Origin: Tumebacillus avium
GTDB taxonomy: Bacteria > Bacillota > Bacilli > Tumebacillales > Tumebacillaceae
Length of the DNA stretch: 64,000 nucleotides
NCBI RefSeq assembly: GCF_002162355.1
Contig: NZ_CP021434.1
Coordinates: 4,766,001 to 4,830,000, forward strand
Direction of reading: 5' to 3'
Shown here piece by piece: positions 16,552 to 24,140 of the stretch. The stretch's first letter is position 1. The number at the start of each line of letters is the position of its first letter. The notes under the pieces were generated by a model. It was not told the DNA's origin. It saw only the letters and a program-made list of their open reading frames with translations, and searched no databases. Both the position numbers and the translations under genes were made by a program.

Positions 16552-17433
16552 TTACAAGCGTTTTCCAAACACATAAAACTCATGTTTTTTCACATGCCGC
16601 CCGGCAAAGGAGCGCTGAATCGCCCGCGCCAGTTCGCTCGACGCGCCGGCCAGTTGGATCGACACGCGCTCCACCGGCTTCGCTTCCCGCAACGCCCCGG
16701 CTGCTGCGGCCAAGCCCCCGGCTGTCGTCGCCGCGACCAGTTGCAGGACGCGCAGTTCCCGCCCCTGCACGGCGTAGAGAGCGGCCGCTTCGATCTCGCC
16801 GTTCGACCCGGCCAGCACACAGCCGCCGCGCCGTTTGCCGCGGATCAGCTCTTGGAGCAAGGCGCGGTCGAGCGATACGGTCTTGCGGAAATCATCCGGG
16901 CAGGTCACTGCGGCAAAAGACGCCTGGTAGCCAACCTGCCCTTCCAGCCAGGCCAGCACCGCATCCGCATCGTCGGCGTGCGACACCGGACGCAGGCGGG
17001 TGAGCCCGGCGGACGGCTTTTGCGCGAGCCGGGTCCATCTCGTCCACCGCGCCCACTCCGTATAGCCGCGTCCGCCGCCCATCATGCCGTGTACGCGCTC
17101 ATTGCCGAGCATCGTGTTCAGCCGCACCACGTCGGCGCCTTTGGCCTGCACCTGCCGATCCACATAGTCGGCAAACGCGCCGCCAACACCGCTTCCCTGC
17201 GCCTTGGGGCCGATCCGCATCCATTGCAGCCAGCAGTCCTTGGGGCGGGGAAACACCGCCTGACAGCAGCCGGCGACCTCGCCGTTGACCAAGGCGACAT
17301 ACCAGCCATCAGGTTCCTCTTCAAAGCGGTTGGTCATCCGCGAGACGCGCTCCTTGGGCGGCCGTTTCGTAAACAGGCCCGCCATCTTCGGCACATCGGC
17401 ACGGTCCGCTTGGCGAAACGTCAACTCGTCCAC
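16552..17433 (-). CDS. GNAT-family N-acetyltransferase
   Basis: 293 residues. An N-terminal GNAT domain (1-140) shows the acetyl-CoA loop RIGPKAQGSGVGGAF near residue 75. The second half (about 150-293) is less conserved and resembles a degenerate second GNAT-like lobe (VEAAALYAVQG-like strand, then an Ala/Gly-rich helix). Start is GTG 17433, with GGAGGGG nine bases before it. Substrate unknown. It is convergent with the GT2-like gene. Confidence 0.8.
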   Translation of the reverse strand: MDELTFRQADRADVPKMAGLFTKRPPKERVSRMTNRFEEEPDGWYVALVNGEVAGCCQAVFPRPKDCWLQWMRIGPKAQGSGVGGAFADYVDRQVQAKGADVVRLNTMLGNERVHGMMGGGRGYTEWARWTRWTRLAQKPSAGLTRLRPVSHADDADAVLAWLEGQVGYQASFAAVTCPDDFRKTVSLDRALLQELIRGKRRGGCVLAGSNGEIEAAALYAVQGRELRVLQLVAATTAGGLAAAAGALREAKPVERVSIQLAGASSELARAIQRSFAGRHVKKHEFYVFGKRL

Positions 17434-17635
17434 AGACTCCCCTCCTTCTCCTCTACCCCTTACAAGCTATGGCAAACAAGAAGCGGTCGTTCCTTATAAA
17501 AATTCCACATGGTAATATCAGTTATTCTTACCTGAATTAAAAAATCTGGTTCAAAACTCCTACAAAGTATAGTAAAATAGTCGTACCTTGTCGTTTGTTG
17601 TCATTCCGTGAACTATCGTCAGGAGGATTTCAATT

Positions 17636-18637
17636 GTGAAAATGCTATCCTTATTTGAACTGTCCGAAGCACATAAAATCGCCCGTCCGATCTATGCGCC
17701 CGACCAGTCAATTCTGCTGAACCGAGGCGCATCGGTCAAGCTGGCATACAAGAACCGCTTAGAAGCGTTCGGCATCTTGTCCGTCTATGTGGAAGATGAA
17801 TTTTTAGGCACGATCGAAGACATCGACCCGGTCTCCGATGTGGTGCGCCAAGGCGCGACCCGCATCGTGCAGAAGGCGTTTGATCTGGCGGCGGCCAAGA
17901 AGCCGCTGAACATCGACGAACTGGTTCGCGTCGCCAACCAGATCACCGACGACCTGCTCGCCAATCGCGGCTGCATGGTGCAGTTCACCGACATCCGCTC
18001 CAGCGGCGCGTACCGCTATGCGCACTCGGTCAATGTCTGCATCCTCGCGACGCTTACCGCCATCGGTCTCGGCTATGATATGCTCCGCGTCAAGCAGGTC
18101 GCGATCGGGTCGCTTTTGCATGACATCGGCTATGCGTTGACCGACAACCCGCTCGACCACCCGATGGAAGGCTTTAATCTTCTGCGCCGTTACCCGATGG
18201 TGCACACCCTGTCGGCCGCCATCGCCGTCCAGCACCATGAGCGCATCGACGGAGCCGGTTTCCCGCGCAACTTAAAAGGGGATGCCGTCCACGAGTATGC
18301 GCAGATCTGCGCGCTGGCCGATATGTATGATCACCTGACCAACGCCGAAGACGGCGAGCACGTGCTGCCCCATTATGCGCTGGAGAAGATCATGTCCGAA
18401 TACAACGGCTATGACCAGAAGATCATCACCGCGTTCGTCCGCAACATCGCGCCGTACCCGGTCGGCACCTCCGTGCGCCTGAACGACGGCCAGGAAGGCA
18501 AAGTCATCGCCGTTCCCAAAGGCCTGCCGTTGCGCCCGGTCGTCAAGCTGTTCGAAACGTCCGAACTCATCCATCTGCTCGATCATTCTACTTTATTCGT
18601 TACGGAAGTTATTGAAAAAATCCCGGTTGCCAAATAA
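17636..18637 (+). CDS. HD-GYP domain phosphodiesterase (c-di-GMP hydrolase type)
   Basis: 333 residues with no TM segments. The HD domain starts near residue 125 (AYRYAHSVNVCILATL), with LLHDIGY near 162 and QHHERIDGAGFP near 202. The GYP signature is thus altered to G-F-P. Metal ligands of the HD core (His, His-Asp, His-His) are kept. The N-terminal 110 residues lack a recognised sensor. HD-GYP enzymes cleave c-di-GMP; a second one is at 54368-55867. Start GTG 17636 lies 9 bases after AGGAGG. A terminator follows immediately. Confidence 0.88.
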   Translation: MKMLSLFELSEAHKIARPIYAPDQSILLNRGASVKLAYKNRLEAFGILSVYVEDEFLGTIEDIDPVSDVVRQGATRIVQKAFDLAAAKKPLNIDELVRVANQITDDLLANRGCMVQFTDIRSSGAYRYAHSVNVCILATLTAIGLGYDMLRVKQVAIGSLLHDIGYALTDNPLDHPMEGFNLLRRYPMVHTLSAAIAVQHHERIDGAGFPRNLKGDAVHEYAQICALADMYDHLTNAEDGEHVLPHYALEKIMSEYNGYDQKIITAFVRNIAPYPVGTSVRLNDGQEGKVIAVPKGLPLRPVVKLFETSELIHLLDHSTLFVTEVIEKIPVAK

Positions 18638-18641
18638 AAAA

Positions 18642-18667
18642 GGGGCGTGCCTATATGGCACGCCCTT
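18642..18667 (+). terminator. Terminator of the HD-GYP gene
   Basis: Stem GGGGCGTGCC/GGCACGCCC with a short loop, preceded by an A-run; the T-tract is short. Confidence 0.75.
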
Positions 18668-18714
18668 GATGCTTTATCCAATGGAGTGTGTAAACGTTTT
18701 CATGAAGCGTGCAG

Positions 18715-18888
18715 TTACGCGCTCAAAAAGTTCAGGCACACATACCAGTCATACTCTTCTTCGGTCCCGTGGGACTCAAGTTCGCGATAGTACATCACAA
18801 ATTCCGAACTGGACATGCCAAAGCGCTGTTCGCATTCTTGTACATATGAGATCATTTCTTCACGCTTGCGAGCCAAATATTCCTGCAT
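18715..18888 (-). CDS. Hypothetical small soluble protein (57 aa)
   Basis: 57 codons beginning MQEYLARKREEMISY, predicted almost wholly helical and acidic, ending YDWYVCLNFLSA. The ATG at 18888 has GGAGGGG eight bases upstream; an upstream in-frame GTG at 18906 lies inside that ribosome site. No family recognised. Located between an HD-GYP gene and a spore-related gene with its own promoter region. Confidence 0.6.
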   Translation of the reverse strand: MQEYLARKREEMISYVQECEQRFGMSSSEFVMYYRELESHGTEEEYDWYVCLNFLSA

Positions 18889-19059
18889 CTCGGTGATCCC
18901 CTCCACACATTTCGTTCAATGTCTGAGTTGAGTATATCATATTATATGCGTGGAAGTCGATATATGACATACTATTGGTCAAATCCAAATCCTAACAGTA
19001 CGATTCGTCACAACTTGCCTGCCGCGCCCATACAATGCACCAAAAGGAGGTCTTGGCGA

Positions 19060-19311
19060 ATGCAGCATCTCCTCCAGGAAAATTATTACCTGCGGCGGCG
19101 TGTGGAGGAACTGGAGCGCGAGAACCAGCACATCCGCCTGATGTTGGCGGCGAAGACGCTGGTGATCGACAAGGTCGAGTTCAATTTTGACAAAATCAAA
19201 ATCGACAATCTGAGCGGAGCCTTGCAGATTGGCATGACGCATTCGGCGGAAGTCAATTCCAGTTCCGTCAACCTGCCCAAGCTGACGCAAGGTCCGATCT
19301 TCCGCGTCTAA
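19060..19311 (+). CDS. Short GerPC-like spore protein (83 aa)
   Basis: 83 residues. A coiled-coil (YYLRRRVEELERENQHIRLM) is followed by VIDKVEFNFDKIKIDNLSGALQIGMTH, which closely follows the GerPC signature (KVEYKFDQLKVE-LEGTLNIGLTP type). Full-length GerPC, a coat protein that helps germinants reach their receptors, is about 200 residues; this protein lacks the C-terminal domain. The ATG at 19060 has AAAGGAGG nine bases upstream and is far better than the upstream in-frame codon at 18919. No other gerP genes are adjacent, so it is a stand-alone homologue. Assignment rests on the signature only. Confidence 0.65.
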   Translation: MQHLLQENYYLRRRVEELERENQHIRLMLAAKTLVIDKVEFNFDKIKIDNLSGALQIGMTHSAEVNSSSVNLPKLTQGPIFRV

Positions 19312-19325
19312 CCCTGGCGCAAAGC

Positions 19326-19355
19326 AACGGCGGCCCAAGAGGGACCGCCGTTTTT
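19326..19355. terminator. Bidirectional terminator
   Basis: Stem ACGGCGG-CCC/GGG-CCGCCGT with T5, between the convergent GerPC-like and Gly-rich protein genes. Confidence 0.88.
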
Positions 19356-19360
19356 CCGTT

Positions 19361-20191
19361 CTATTTCTGCAAAAACTGCCCGACCATCCGAGCGATCGAG
19401 TCCAGATCCAATCCCGATCCGTCCCCGCTGCCGCCGTCCTCCCCATTCGATTCCCGTTCCACATCCCCCACAGGAGCCTCTTCCACCCGCTGCTGCCCTT
19501 GCGAAGGCATCCCCCACATCCCAGGACCGCCTCCATACCCTTGCGGATTTCCGAACCCCTGCGGGCCACCCATACCCGGTGAGCCTCCCATACCCGGTGA
19601 GCCTCCCATACCCGGTGAGCCTCCCATACCTTGCGAGCCTCCCATACCTTGCGAGCCTCCCATACCTTGCGAGCCTCCCATACCTTGCGAGCCTCCCATA
19701 CCTTGCGAGCCTCCGAAGCCCGGCTGACCTCCGTACCCATGCGGCGCACGAGGCGCATGCGGCTGCAGCCCCGGACGCGGACCGTATGGCGAGGGCAGAC
19801 CTTGAAGCCCCTGCCCCTGCCCTTGACGGCCGTCTGGCCAGGTCCCCCCGCCAGGCAGCCCGCCGCGCGCATCGGAACTTACCGATTTGCTTTTGTTCAT
19901 CGCGCCGGACAGCATGTTCCGGATCATGCCCTTCAGCATATCCAGCACCATCGGGTTCTGCAGGATCATCGTCAAGAACCCGCCGTCCAGCACCCCTGCA
20001 GGCAGGATCGATGTCCGCACCACTTCTGAGAAATGGGCCATCAGCCGCAGATACTCCTCTTCCGACAGCTTCAGCTTCACCGCTTCCTCACGAACCATCT
20101 GCCGCACGCCTTCATCGAGCACCCATGGCTTGCGCTGCGACTGCCGAACCGGCTTTTTCCTGACCTTGCTCTTTCCTGTCCGCTTTGGCAC
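19361..20191 (-). CDS. Gly-rich repeat protein, possible spore-associated
   Basis: 276 residues in three parts. Residues 1-25 are strongly basic (KSKVRKKPVRQSQRKP). Residues 26-95 are a helical domain (LSEEEYLRLMAHFSEVV, NPMVLDMLKGMIRNML). From about 105 the chain is low-complexity Gly/Pro/Gln, with eight tandem hexapeptides: five GGSQGM and three GGSPGM. The last 40 residues are acidic and end in a short helix (LDLDSIARMVGQFLQK). Start is GTG 20191 behind GGAGGG. No family recognised; Gly-rich tails of this type occur in spore coat proteins, and neighbours are spore-related, so a coat role is an inference only. Confidence 0.75.
   Translation of the reverse strand: MPKRTGKSKVRKKPVRQSQRKPWVLDEGVRQMVREEAVKLKLSEEEYLRLMAHFSEVVRTSILPAGVLDGGFLTMILQNPMVLDMLKGMIRNMLSGAMNKSKSVSSDARGGLPGGGTWPDGRQGQGQGLQGLPSPYGPRPGLQPHAPRAPHGYGGQPGFGGSQGMGGSQGMGGSQGMGGSQGMGGSQGMGGSPGMGGSPGMGGSPGMGGPQGFGNPQGYGGGPGMWGMPSQGQQRVEEAPVGDVERESNGEDGGSGDGSGLDLDSIARMVGQFLQK
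19569..19712. repeat. 18-bp tandem repeat, eight units, inside the Gly-rich gene
   Basis: Eight head-to-tail 18-bp units; the first three read CCCATACCCGGTGAGCCT and the next five CCCATACCTTGCGAGCCT. Each encodes one hexapeptide, so copy-number change keeps frame. Confidence 0.95.
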
Positions 20192-20212
20192 CTCTCCCCC
20201 TCCCTTCTAACA

Positions 20213-20244
20213 AAAGAACCGAGAGGCACACCTCTCGGCTCTTG
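20213..20244 (-). terminator. Terminator of the second YjcZ-type gene
   Basis: On the minus strand a 13-bp stem AAGAGCCGAGAGG/CCTCTCGGTTCTT (one G-U) with TTTTGTT tail, 20 bp after the stop at 20263. Confidence 0.9.
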
Positions 20245-20262
20245 CGTTTCATTTCGAGATGC

Positions 20263-20382
20263 TTAGTACATTTCCGGCACGAGCAGAATGAACAGCACAA
20301 AAATGATCAGGAACACGATCGCCCAGCGAGTAAAGCCGCCAAACATCCCATAACCGCCGTGGCCTGCACCTTTTCCAGACAT
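20263..20382 (-). CDS. YjcZ-type sporulation mini-protein, copy 2 (39 aa)
   Basis: 39 codons: head MSGKGAGHGGYGMFGGFTRW, hydrophobic helix AIVFLIIFVLFILLV, tail PEMY. Twenty or more residues are shared with copy 1 (8081-8209), including the motif FGG-aromatic-TRWA and the helix. GGAGGAA ribosome site before the ATG. Single-pass membrane protein; function of the family is unclear, linked to sporulation by annotation. Confidence 0.85.
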   Translation of the reverse strand: MSGKGAGHGGYGMFGGFTRWAIVFLIIFVLFILLVPEMY

Positions 20383-20539
20383 CGAAATTCCTCCTTTTCA
20401 GTTGATACTTCATCCTACTCACCTCCTCCACTTTTTGCAGGAGACAAACACCTATGCCCGTCTAAATTGGGTGCATGCCCTCCCCCCGCAGGTGTATAAT
20501 GAACAGGACAACCTGACCACTGAAAAAGGAGGCGTCCTC

Positions 20540-20734
20540 ATGCCGTTTGTACATATCGAATGGATGGAAGGCCGCTCGCTCGAGCAAAAGCGCGAACTGA
20601 CCAAACGCATCTCCGATGCGGTCGCCGAGATCGCCGGCATCCCGCAAGATCGCGTCCACGTCTTTATCAAAGACATGAAAGCTGACGAATACGGCGTCGG
20701 CGGCGAACTGCTCATCGACAAGAAGCGCAGCTAA
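20540..20734 (+). CDS. 4-oxalocrotonate tautomerase-like protein
   Basis: 64 residues, the classical size. The chain starts MPFVHIEW, so after Met removal Pro1 is the catalytic base. SLEQKRELTKRISDAVAEIAG is the first helix, and VHVFIKDMKADEYGVGG the conserved hairpin with GVGG near the C-terminus, as in YwhB/XylH. Catalyses keto-enol tautomerisation; the natural substrate is unknown when no catabolic operon is present, as here. AAAGGAGG ribosome site seven bases before the ATG. Followed by a strong terminator. Confidence 0.93.
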   Translation: MPFVHIEWMEGRSLEQKRELTKRISDAVAEIAGIPQDRVHVFIKDMKADEYGVGGELLIDKKRS

Positions 20735-20742
20735 CCCACAGC

Positions 20743-20772
20743 AAAAGCCCCTGCATCTGCAGGGGCTTTTTC
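20743..20772. terminator. Bidirectional terminator
   Basis: 13-bp perfect stem AAAAGCCCCTGCA/TGCAGGGGCTTTT with T-tail, between the convergent tautomerase and corA genes. Confidence 0.93.
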
Positions 20773-20789
20773 CATACCTCTCAAACCGC

Positions 20790-21773
20790 TCAAATCCATC
20801 CGCGTTTGCGGAACAACTTTAACATCCAATACGTCATCCCCATCAAGCCGCCAAAGATGATCATCGTCGAAATATACGAATCGCCAAACGGCATCGGCAC
20901 GTTCATCCCGAAAAATCCGGTGATAAACGTCAGCGGCAGCATGACCGTCGAGATGACCGTCAGCATGCGGATGGTGTCATTCGTGCGGGAAGTGACAAGC
21001 GAATAGTAGGTTTCCAGCGCACCGGAGATCAAGTCGCGATACGACTCCACCCCGTCAGAGATGCGCTCCAGATGGTCCACCAAGTCGATATAATACGGAA
21101 TGTTCTCTTCATCGATCTCAAACGAATACCGCCCATTCACATTCGCGAAGATCCGCTTCTGCGGCTGAATCACCCGCCGAATCAACACGATGTTGCGCTT
21201 CAGGGCCAGGAACTCCTCGGTGATCTCATGCACCGGTTCCACGTAAATTTCATCTTCCAGCTCATCAATCCGCGCCGAAATGCGCTCCAAGATCGGAAAG
21301 TATTCATCGGTGATGCCGTCGACCATCGAATACAGCAAAAAGTCAGGACCGCGGTTCATATAATGATGGCTGCGCAGCGATGCGGCGGCGATGCGCCCGA
21401 TCGTTTGCAGCGGTTTTTTGTGAATCGTGACCAGATAATTTTTGCCGAGGAAGATGTTCAATTCTTCCGTCGTGATCTCAATCTCTTTCTCCTCGTCATA
21501 GCGCAGCGCGTGAAAGACGAAGAAATAATATTGATCGTCATCATCTTCATAACGGTCAACTTTTGAGCGCGGACTGTCATGCAGGCAGTCCTCGATCGCC
21601 AGAGGGTGAAAGTCAAAAATGTTGCCTACGTGCTTGAGCTCTTCCGCCGTGCAGTTGTAAAGATCTATCCACAGCAAATTTCTCGTATCCTGCAACAGTT
21701 CGGCTCTGCGCGTCAAATCGACATCATGGTACATCTTGCCCTCTACATGGTTGTAAAAATAAGTCTTGATCAT
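20790..21773 (-). CDS. corA: Magnesium/cobalt transporter CorA, copy 1
   Basis: 327 residues. A large cytoplasmic domain is followed by two C-terminal TM helices joined by the signature loop FFGMNVPMP (about residue 293), the canonical GMN selectivity motif. Basic C-terminus (FRKRGWI). CorA pentamers import Mg2+ down the membrane potential. Start ATG 21773 has GAGGGGAGGG upstream. No M-box-like leader was recognised in the 140 bp before the gene. Two further CorA homologues are in this window. Confidence 0.95.
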   Translation of the reverse strand: MIKTYFYNHVEGKMYHDVDLTRRAELLQDTRNLLWIDLYNCTAEELKHVGNIFDFHPLAIEDCLHDSPRSKVDRYEDDDDQYYFFVFHALRYDEEKEIEITTEELNIFLGKNYLVTIHKKPLQTIGRIAAASLRSHHYMNRGPDFLLYSMVDGITDEYFPILERISARIDELEDEIYVEPVHEITEEFLALKRNIVLIRRVIQPQKRIFANVNGRYSFEIDEENIPYYIDLVDHLERISDGVESYRDLISGALETYYSLVTSRTNDTIRMLTVISTVMLPLTFITGFFGMNVPMPFGDSYISTMIIFGGLMGMTYWMLKLFRKRGWI

Positions 21774-21917
21774 TGCGCAGCCCTCCCCTCACTTCCGAAT
21801 CTGAGACAGGAACCGTCTGGATTCTACTACTTTGGATTATAGGTTTCCTGATACAACACGTCAATCTTCCCGTCTATACAATATGTATGGGCGACTGCGG
21901 AGGTTCCCAGTCTTGTG

Positions 21918-23030
21918 CTAATGAATCATCCCGGTCTGCAAAATGCTCACTTTGATCTTCACATCGACCTTCGCCTTCGCATACAGCTCATTCCAGGTTT
22001 TCTGATCCAGCTCCGGCGCAAACCCTTTTGACCGGTACATCTCGCCAAGCCCCATCGGGTCGGAGTGATACTCATTTTGCAGCTTGTCGATCACTTTGTC
22101 CATCCGCTGCTGCAGCTTTTTTTGCAAGCTCTGCTCAAGCTTTTTCACCACCGGCATCTGCTCCAGATCCTGCGATCCGGAGTACTCGGTGATCGCCCCG
22201 CGAATGTTCAGATCATAATGAATCGACGGCACTCCGTCTTTCTTGTTCACATCCACCTTGCGATCGATGTGCATATACATCAGCACCGCATGCGCCTGCT
22301 CCCCGCTGGTCGATACCTCCGGCAGTTGCACATCGAGTTCGCCAAGCGACTTCTTCCCTTCCAAATAGGACAGCAGCCGCGCTTCCTCCGCGCTCAGCCG
22401 ACCGACCATCTTGTCTTCGTGAAACACGGCGACGCCGTCGACGATCACGTCTTCCTTGCCCAGCCGCAGATAAGGCAGGACAGGGTCGACCCCCACGCCG
22501 TTCACATCATGAATGAAAATGTGCAGGTTGGACTTCGGGATCGTGTTCTCGTCCATCTCCTTGCGCATCATCCGATACAGGTAGAGATCGATGCTCGGCT
22601 TGTCCGGATAGCGCTTATGAAATACCGACTGCGCTTCGCCCTGCACCACCGCCAGATGAATTTGCGACCCGATCTCCGCATCGCGAAACAGCGTGTCGGA
22701 GATCGACAACAGCCCCTTTTTCGCCAGATCCTCCCCGTACAGCACAGCGCGAATCTGCCCCGAGACCAACTTCCGCTCCGACTGGCGCGACATGCGAAAG
22801 CGCAGTTCCTTTGAAGTATGCCCCATCGCGGACAGCACGTCGATCTTCTCGCCTCCCGTCTCCGTAAAGTTGGGGATGACATACGTGCCCAGCAAGTTGC
22901 CGTCGTCCCGCAGATCGTACCCGACCGCCGAAATGACGCCCAGCTTCTCGAGGATGCGCTGCGACGACTGCGACTGACATCCTGTGGCAAACAGCGAGCA
23001 GGCCACAAGCAACGCCCCGATTTTCCTCAC
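21918..23030 (-). CDS. Spore germination lipoprotein, Ger(x)C family
   Basis: 370 residues. The signal sequence MRKIGALLVACSLFATGC ends in a lipobox with Cys18. The mature protein has the GerAC features GVISAVGYDLR near residue 33 and a C-terminal NELYAKAKVDVKIKVSI strand. It is the C subunit of a germinant receptor in the spore inner membrane. GTG start at 23030 overlaps the stop of the gerB-type gene by 4 bp; its ribosome site AGGGGGTG is inside the upstream gene. Last gene of the A-B-C operon; expression would be forespore-specific in known systems. Confidence 0.93.
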   Translation of the reverse strand: MRKIGALLVACSLFATGCQSQSSQRILEKLGVISAVGYDLRDDGNLLGTYVIPNFTETGGEKIDVLSAMGHTSKELRFRMSRQSERKLVSGQIRAVLYGEDLAKKGLLSISDTLFRDAEIGSQIHLAVVQGEAQSVFHKRYPDKPSIDLYLYRMMRKEMDENTIPKSNLHIFIHDVNGVGVDPVLPYLRLGKEDVIVDGVAVFHEDKMVGRLSAEEARLLSYLEGKKSLGELDVQLPEVSTSGEQAHAVLMYMHIDRKVDVNKKDGVPSIHYDLNIRGAITEYSGSQDLEQMPVVKKLEQSLQKKLQQRMDKVIDKLQNEYHSDPMGLGEMYRSKGFAPELDQKTWNELYAKAKVDVKIKVSILQTGMIH

Positions 23031-24130
23031 GGCGCAGCACCCCCTTTTTTGCGAAAGATCACAGCCAACAGCCACAAGAAGGCGGGAAAGACCACCATGA
23101 TCGCCATCCCCGTCTTGGACAGGATGTTCAGGTAAAAGTTGATCTCGATGCGCCCGGTGATTTGCGTGGACAGATACAGCGCCGCCGCAAAAAACACGAG
23201 GTAGAGATACTTCGGCCGGAAGCGAAACACCTTTTCCACCCCTTCCATCCCCGCCCACAAATAGGTGCTGCAGGTATTGACGATCTGCAACAGCCAGACG
23301 GCGATGATGATCGTCTCGAACCGTTCGATGAACGGGATCTGCACATGCTTAAACATCGTCAGCAGCGGCCAGATCGTCTTTTTCAACTGCTCTTGGGAGA
23401 AAAACATCAGCGTTGCCACCGATGTGAGGGTGTAGAGCAAGACCACGCTCCAAGAGGCGATCGAAGCGGCTGGCAGCACATCCTTCTTGTAGACCACATA
23501 CGGATAAAACACCAGCAGGAGCTCTGTGCCGAGCAGCGACAGCGCGGAGAGCATGCTGCCTTGCAAAATGCTGCTCAGCCCCGTGCTGCCAAGCGGCAGC
23601 AAGTGCGAGAAGGTGCCGTCAGAGATCGGAAAGTAATTCAAAAATAAGATCCAAATGGTGAGGAAAAACGCCGCGGTCGCATAACGGCCAAGCAGTTGCA
23701 GCCCTGCATAGCTCGCATAGAGAATCGGCATCAGAAACAGGATGGTCAGCACCCACACCGGCGTCATCGGAAACAGCCAGGTATTGACCAGTTCCACAAA
23801 CGTGCGCAAGGTCATCACCGAAGCAAACAGGCAATACCCGGCGAACAGGATCGACAGCAAGCTGCCGATCAGCCGTCCAAACAGCTTGCGGTGCACATCA
23901 TAGACCCCAAACGAATCAAATCGTTTCAACAGCAGCCAGGAAAACAAGATCCCGATCTGCGGATACAGGCCGGAGAACAGGATCGCCAGCGACGCATCAT
24001 GCCCGCTGCGGTCGGCGACGAAGCGGACCAATCCCAAGATCCCGACCCCGACCGGAACCGTATGCAATAAAAACATCAACTGGATCGAATTGATCCGCTT
24101 ATGCGGTTCTGCTGAGCCGCCTGCCGCCAT
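23027..24130 (-). CDS. Spore germination permease, GerAB/GerKB family
   Basis: 367 residues with ten hydrophobic helices of the APC-type fold. Family segments include INSIQLMFLLHTVPVGVGIL at the start and GLSSILQGSMLSALSLLGTE near residue 185. In known receptors the B subunit holds the amino acid or other germinant binding site. It starts 10 bp after the gerA-type stop and overlaps the gerC-type gene, so the three are one transcript. Confidence 0.94.
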   Translation of the reverse strand: MAAGGSAEPHKRINSIQLMFLLHTVPVGVGILGLVRFVADRSGHDASLAILFSGLYPQIGILFSWLLLKRFDSFGVYDVHRKLFGRLIGSLLSILFAGYCLFASVMTLRTFVELVNTWLFPMTPVWVLTILFLMPILYASYAGLQLLGRYATAAFFLTIWILFLNYFPISDGTFSHLLPLGSTGLSSILQGSMLSALSLLGTELLLVFYPYVVYKKDVLPAASIASWSVVLLYTLTSVATLMFFSQEQLKKTIWPLLTMFKHVQIPFIERFETIIIAVWLLQIVNTCSTYLWAGMEGVEKVFRFRPKYLYLVFFAAALYLSTQITGRIEINFYLNILSKTGMAIMVVFPAFLWLLAVIFRKKGGAAP

Positions 24131-24140
24131 GCTTTACCCC

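Noticed and set aside
19569-19712. CRISPR array
   Set aside because: Repeats are contiguous 18-bp units with no spacers and are in frame inside a gene.
21774-21917. Mg2+ M-box riboswitch before corA copy 1
   Set aside because: Less than 150 bp available and none of the conserved M-box stretches seen.
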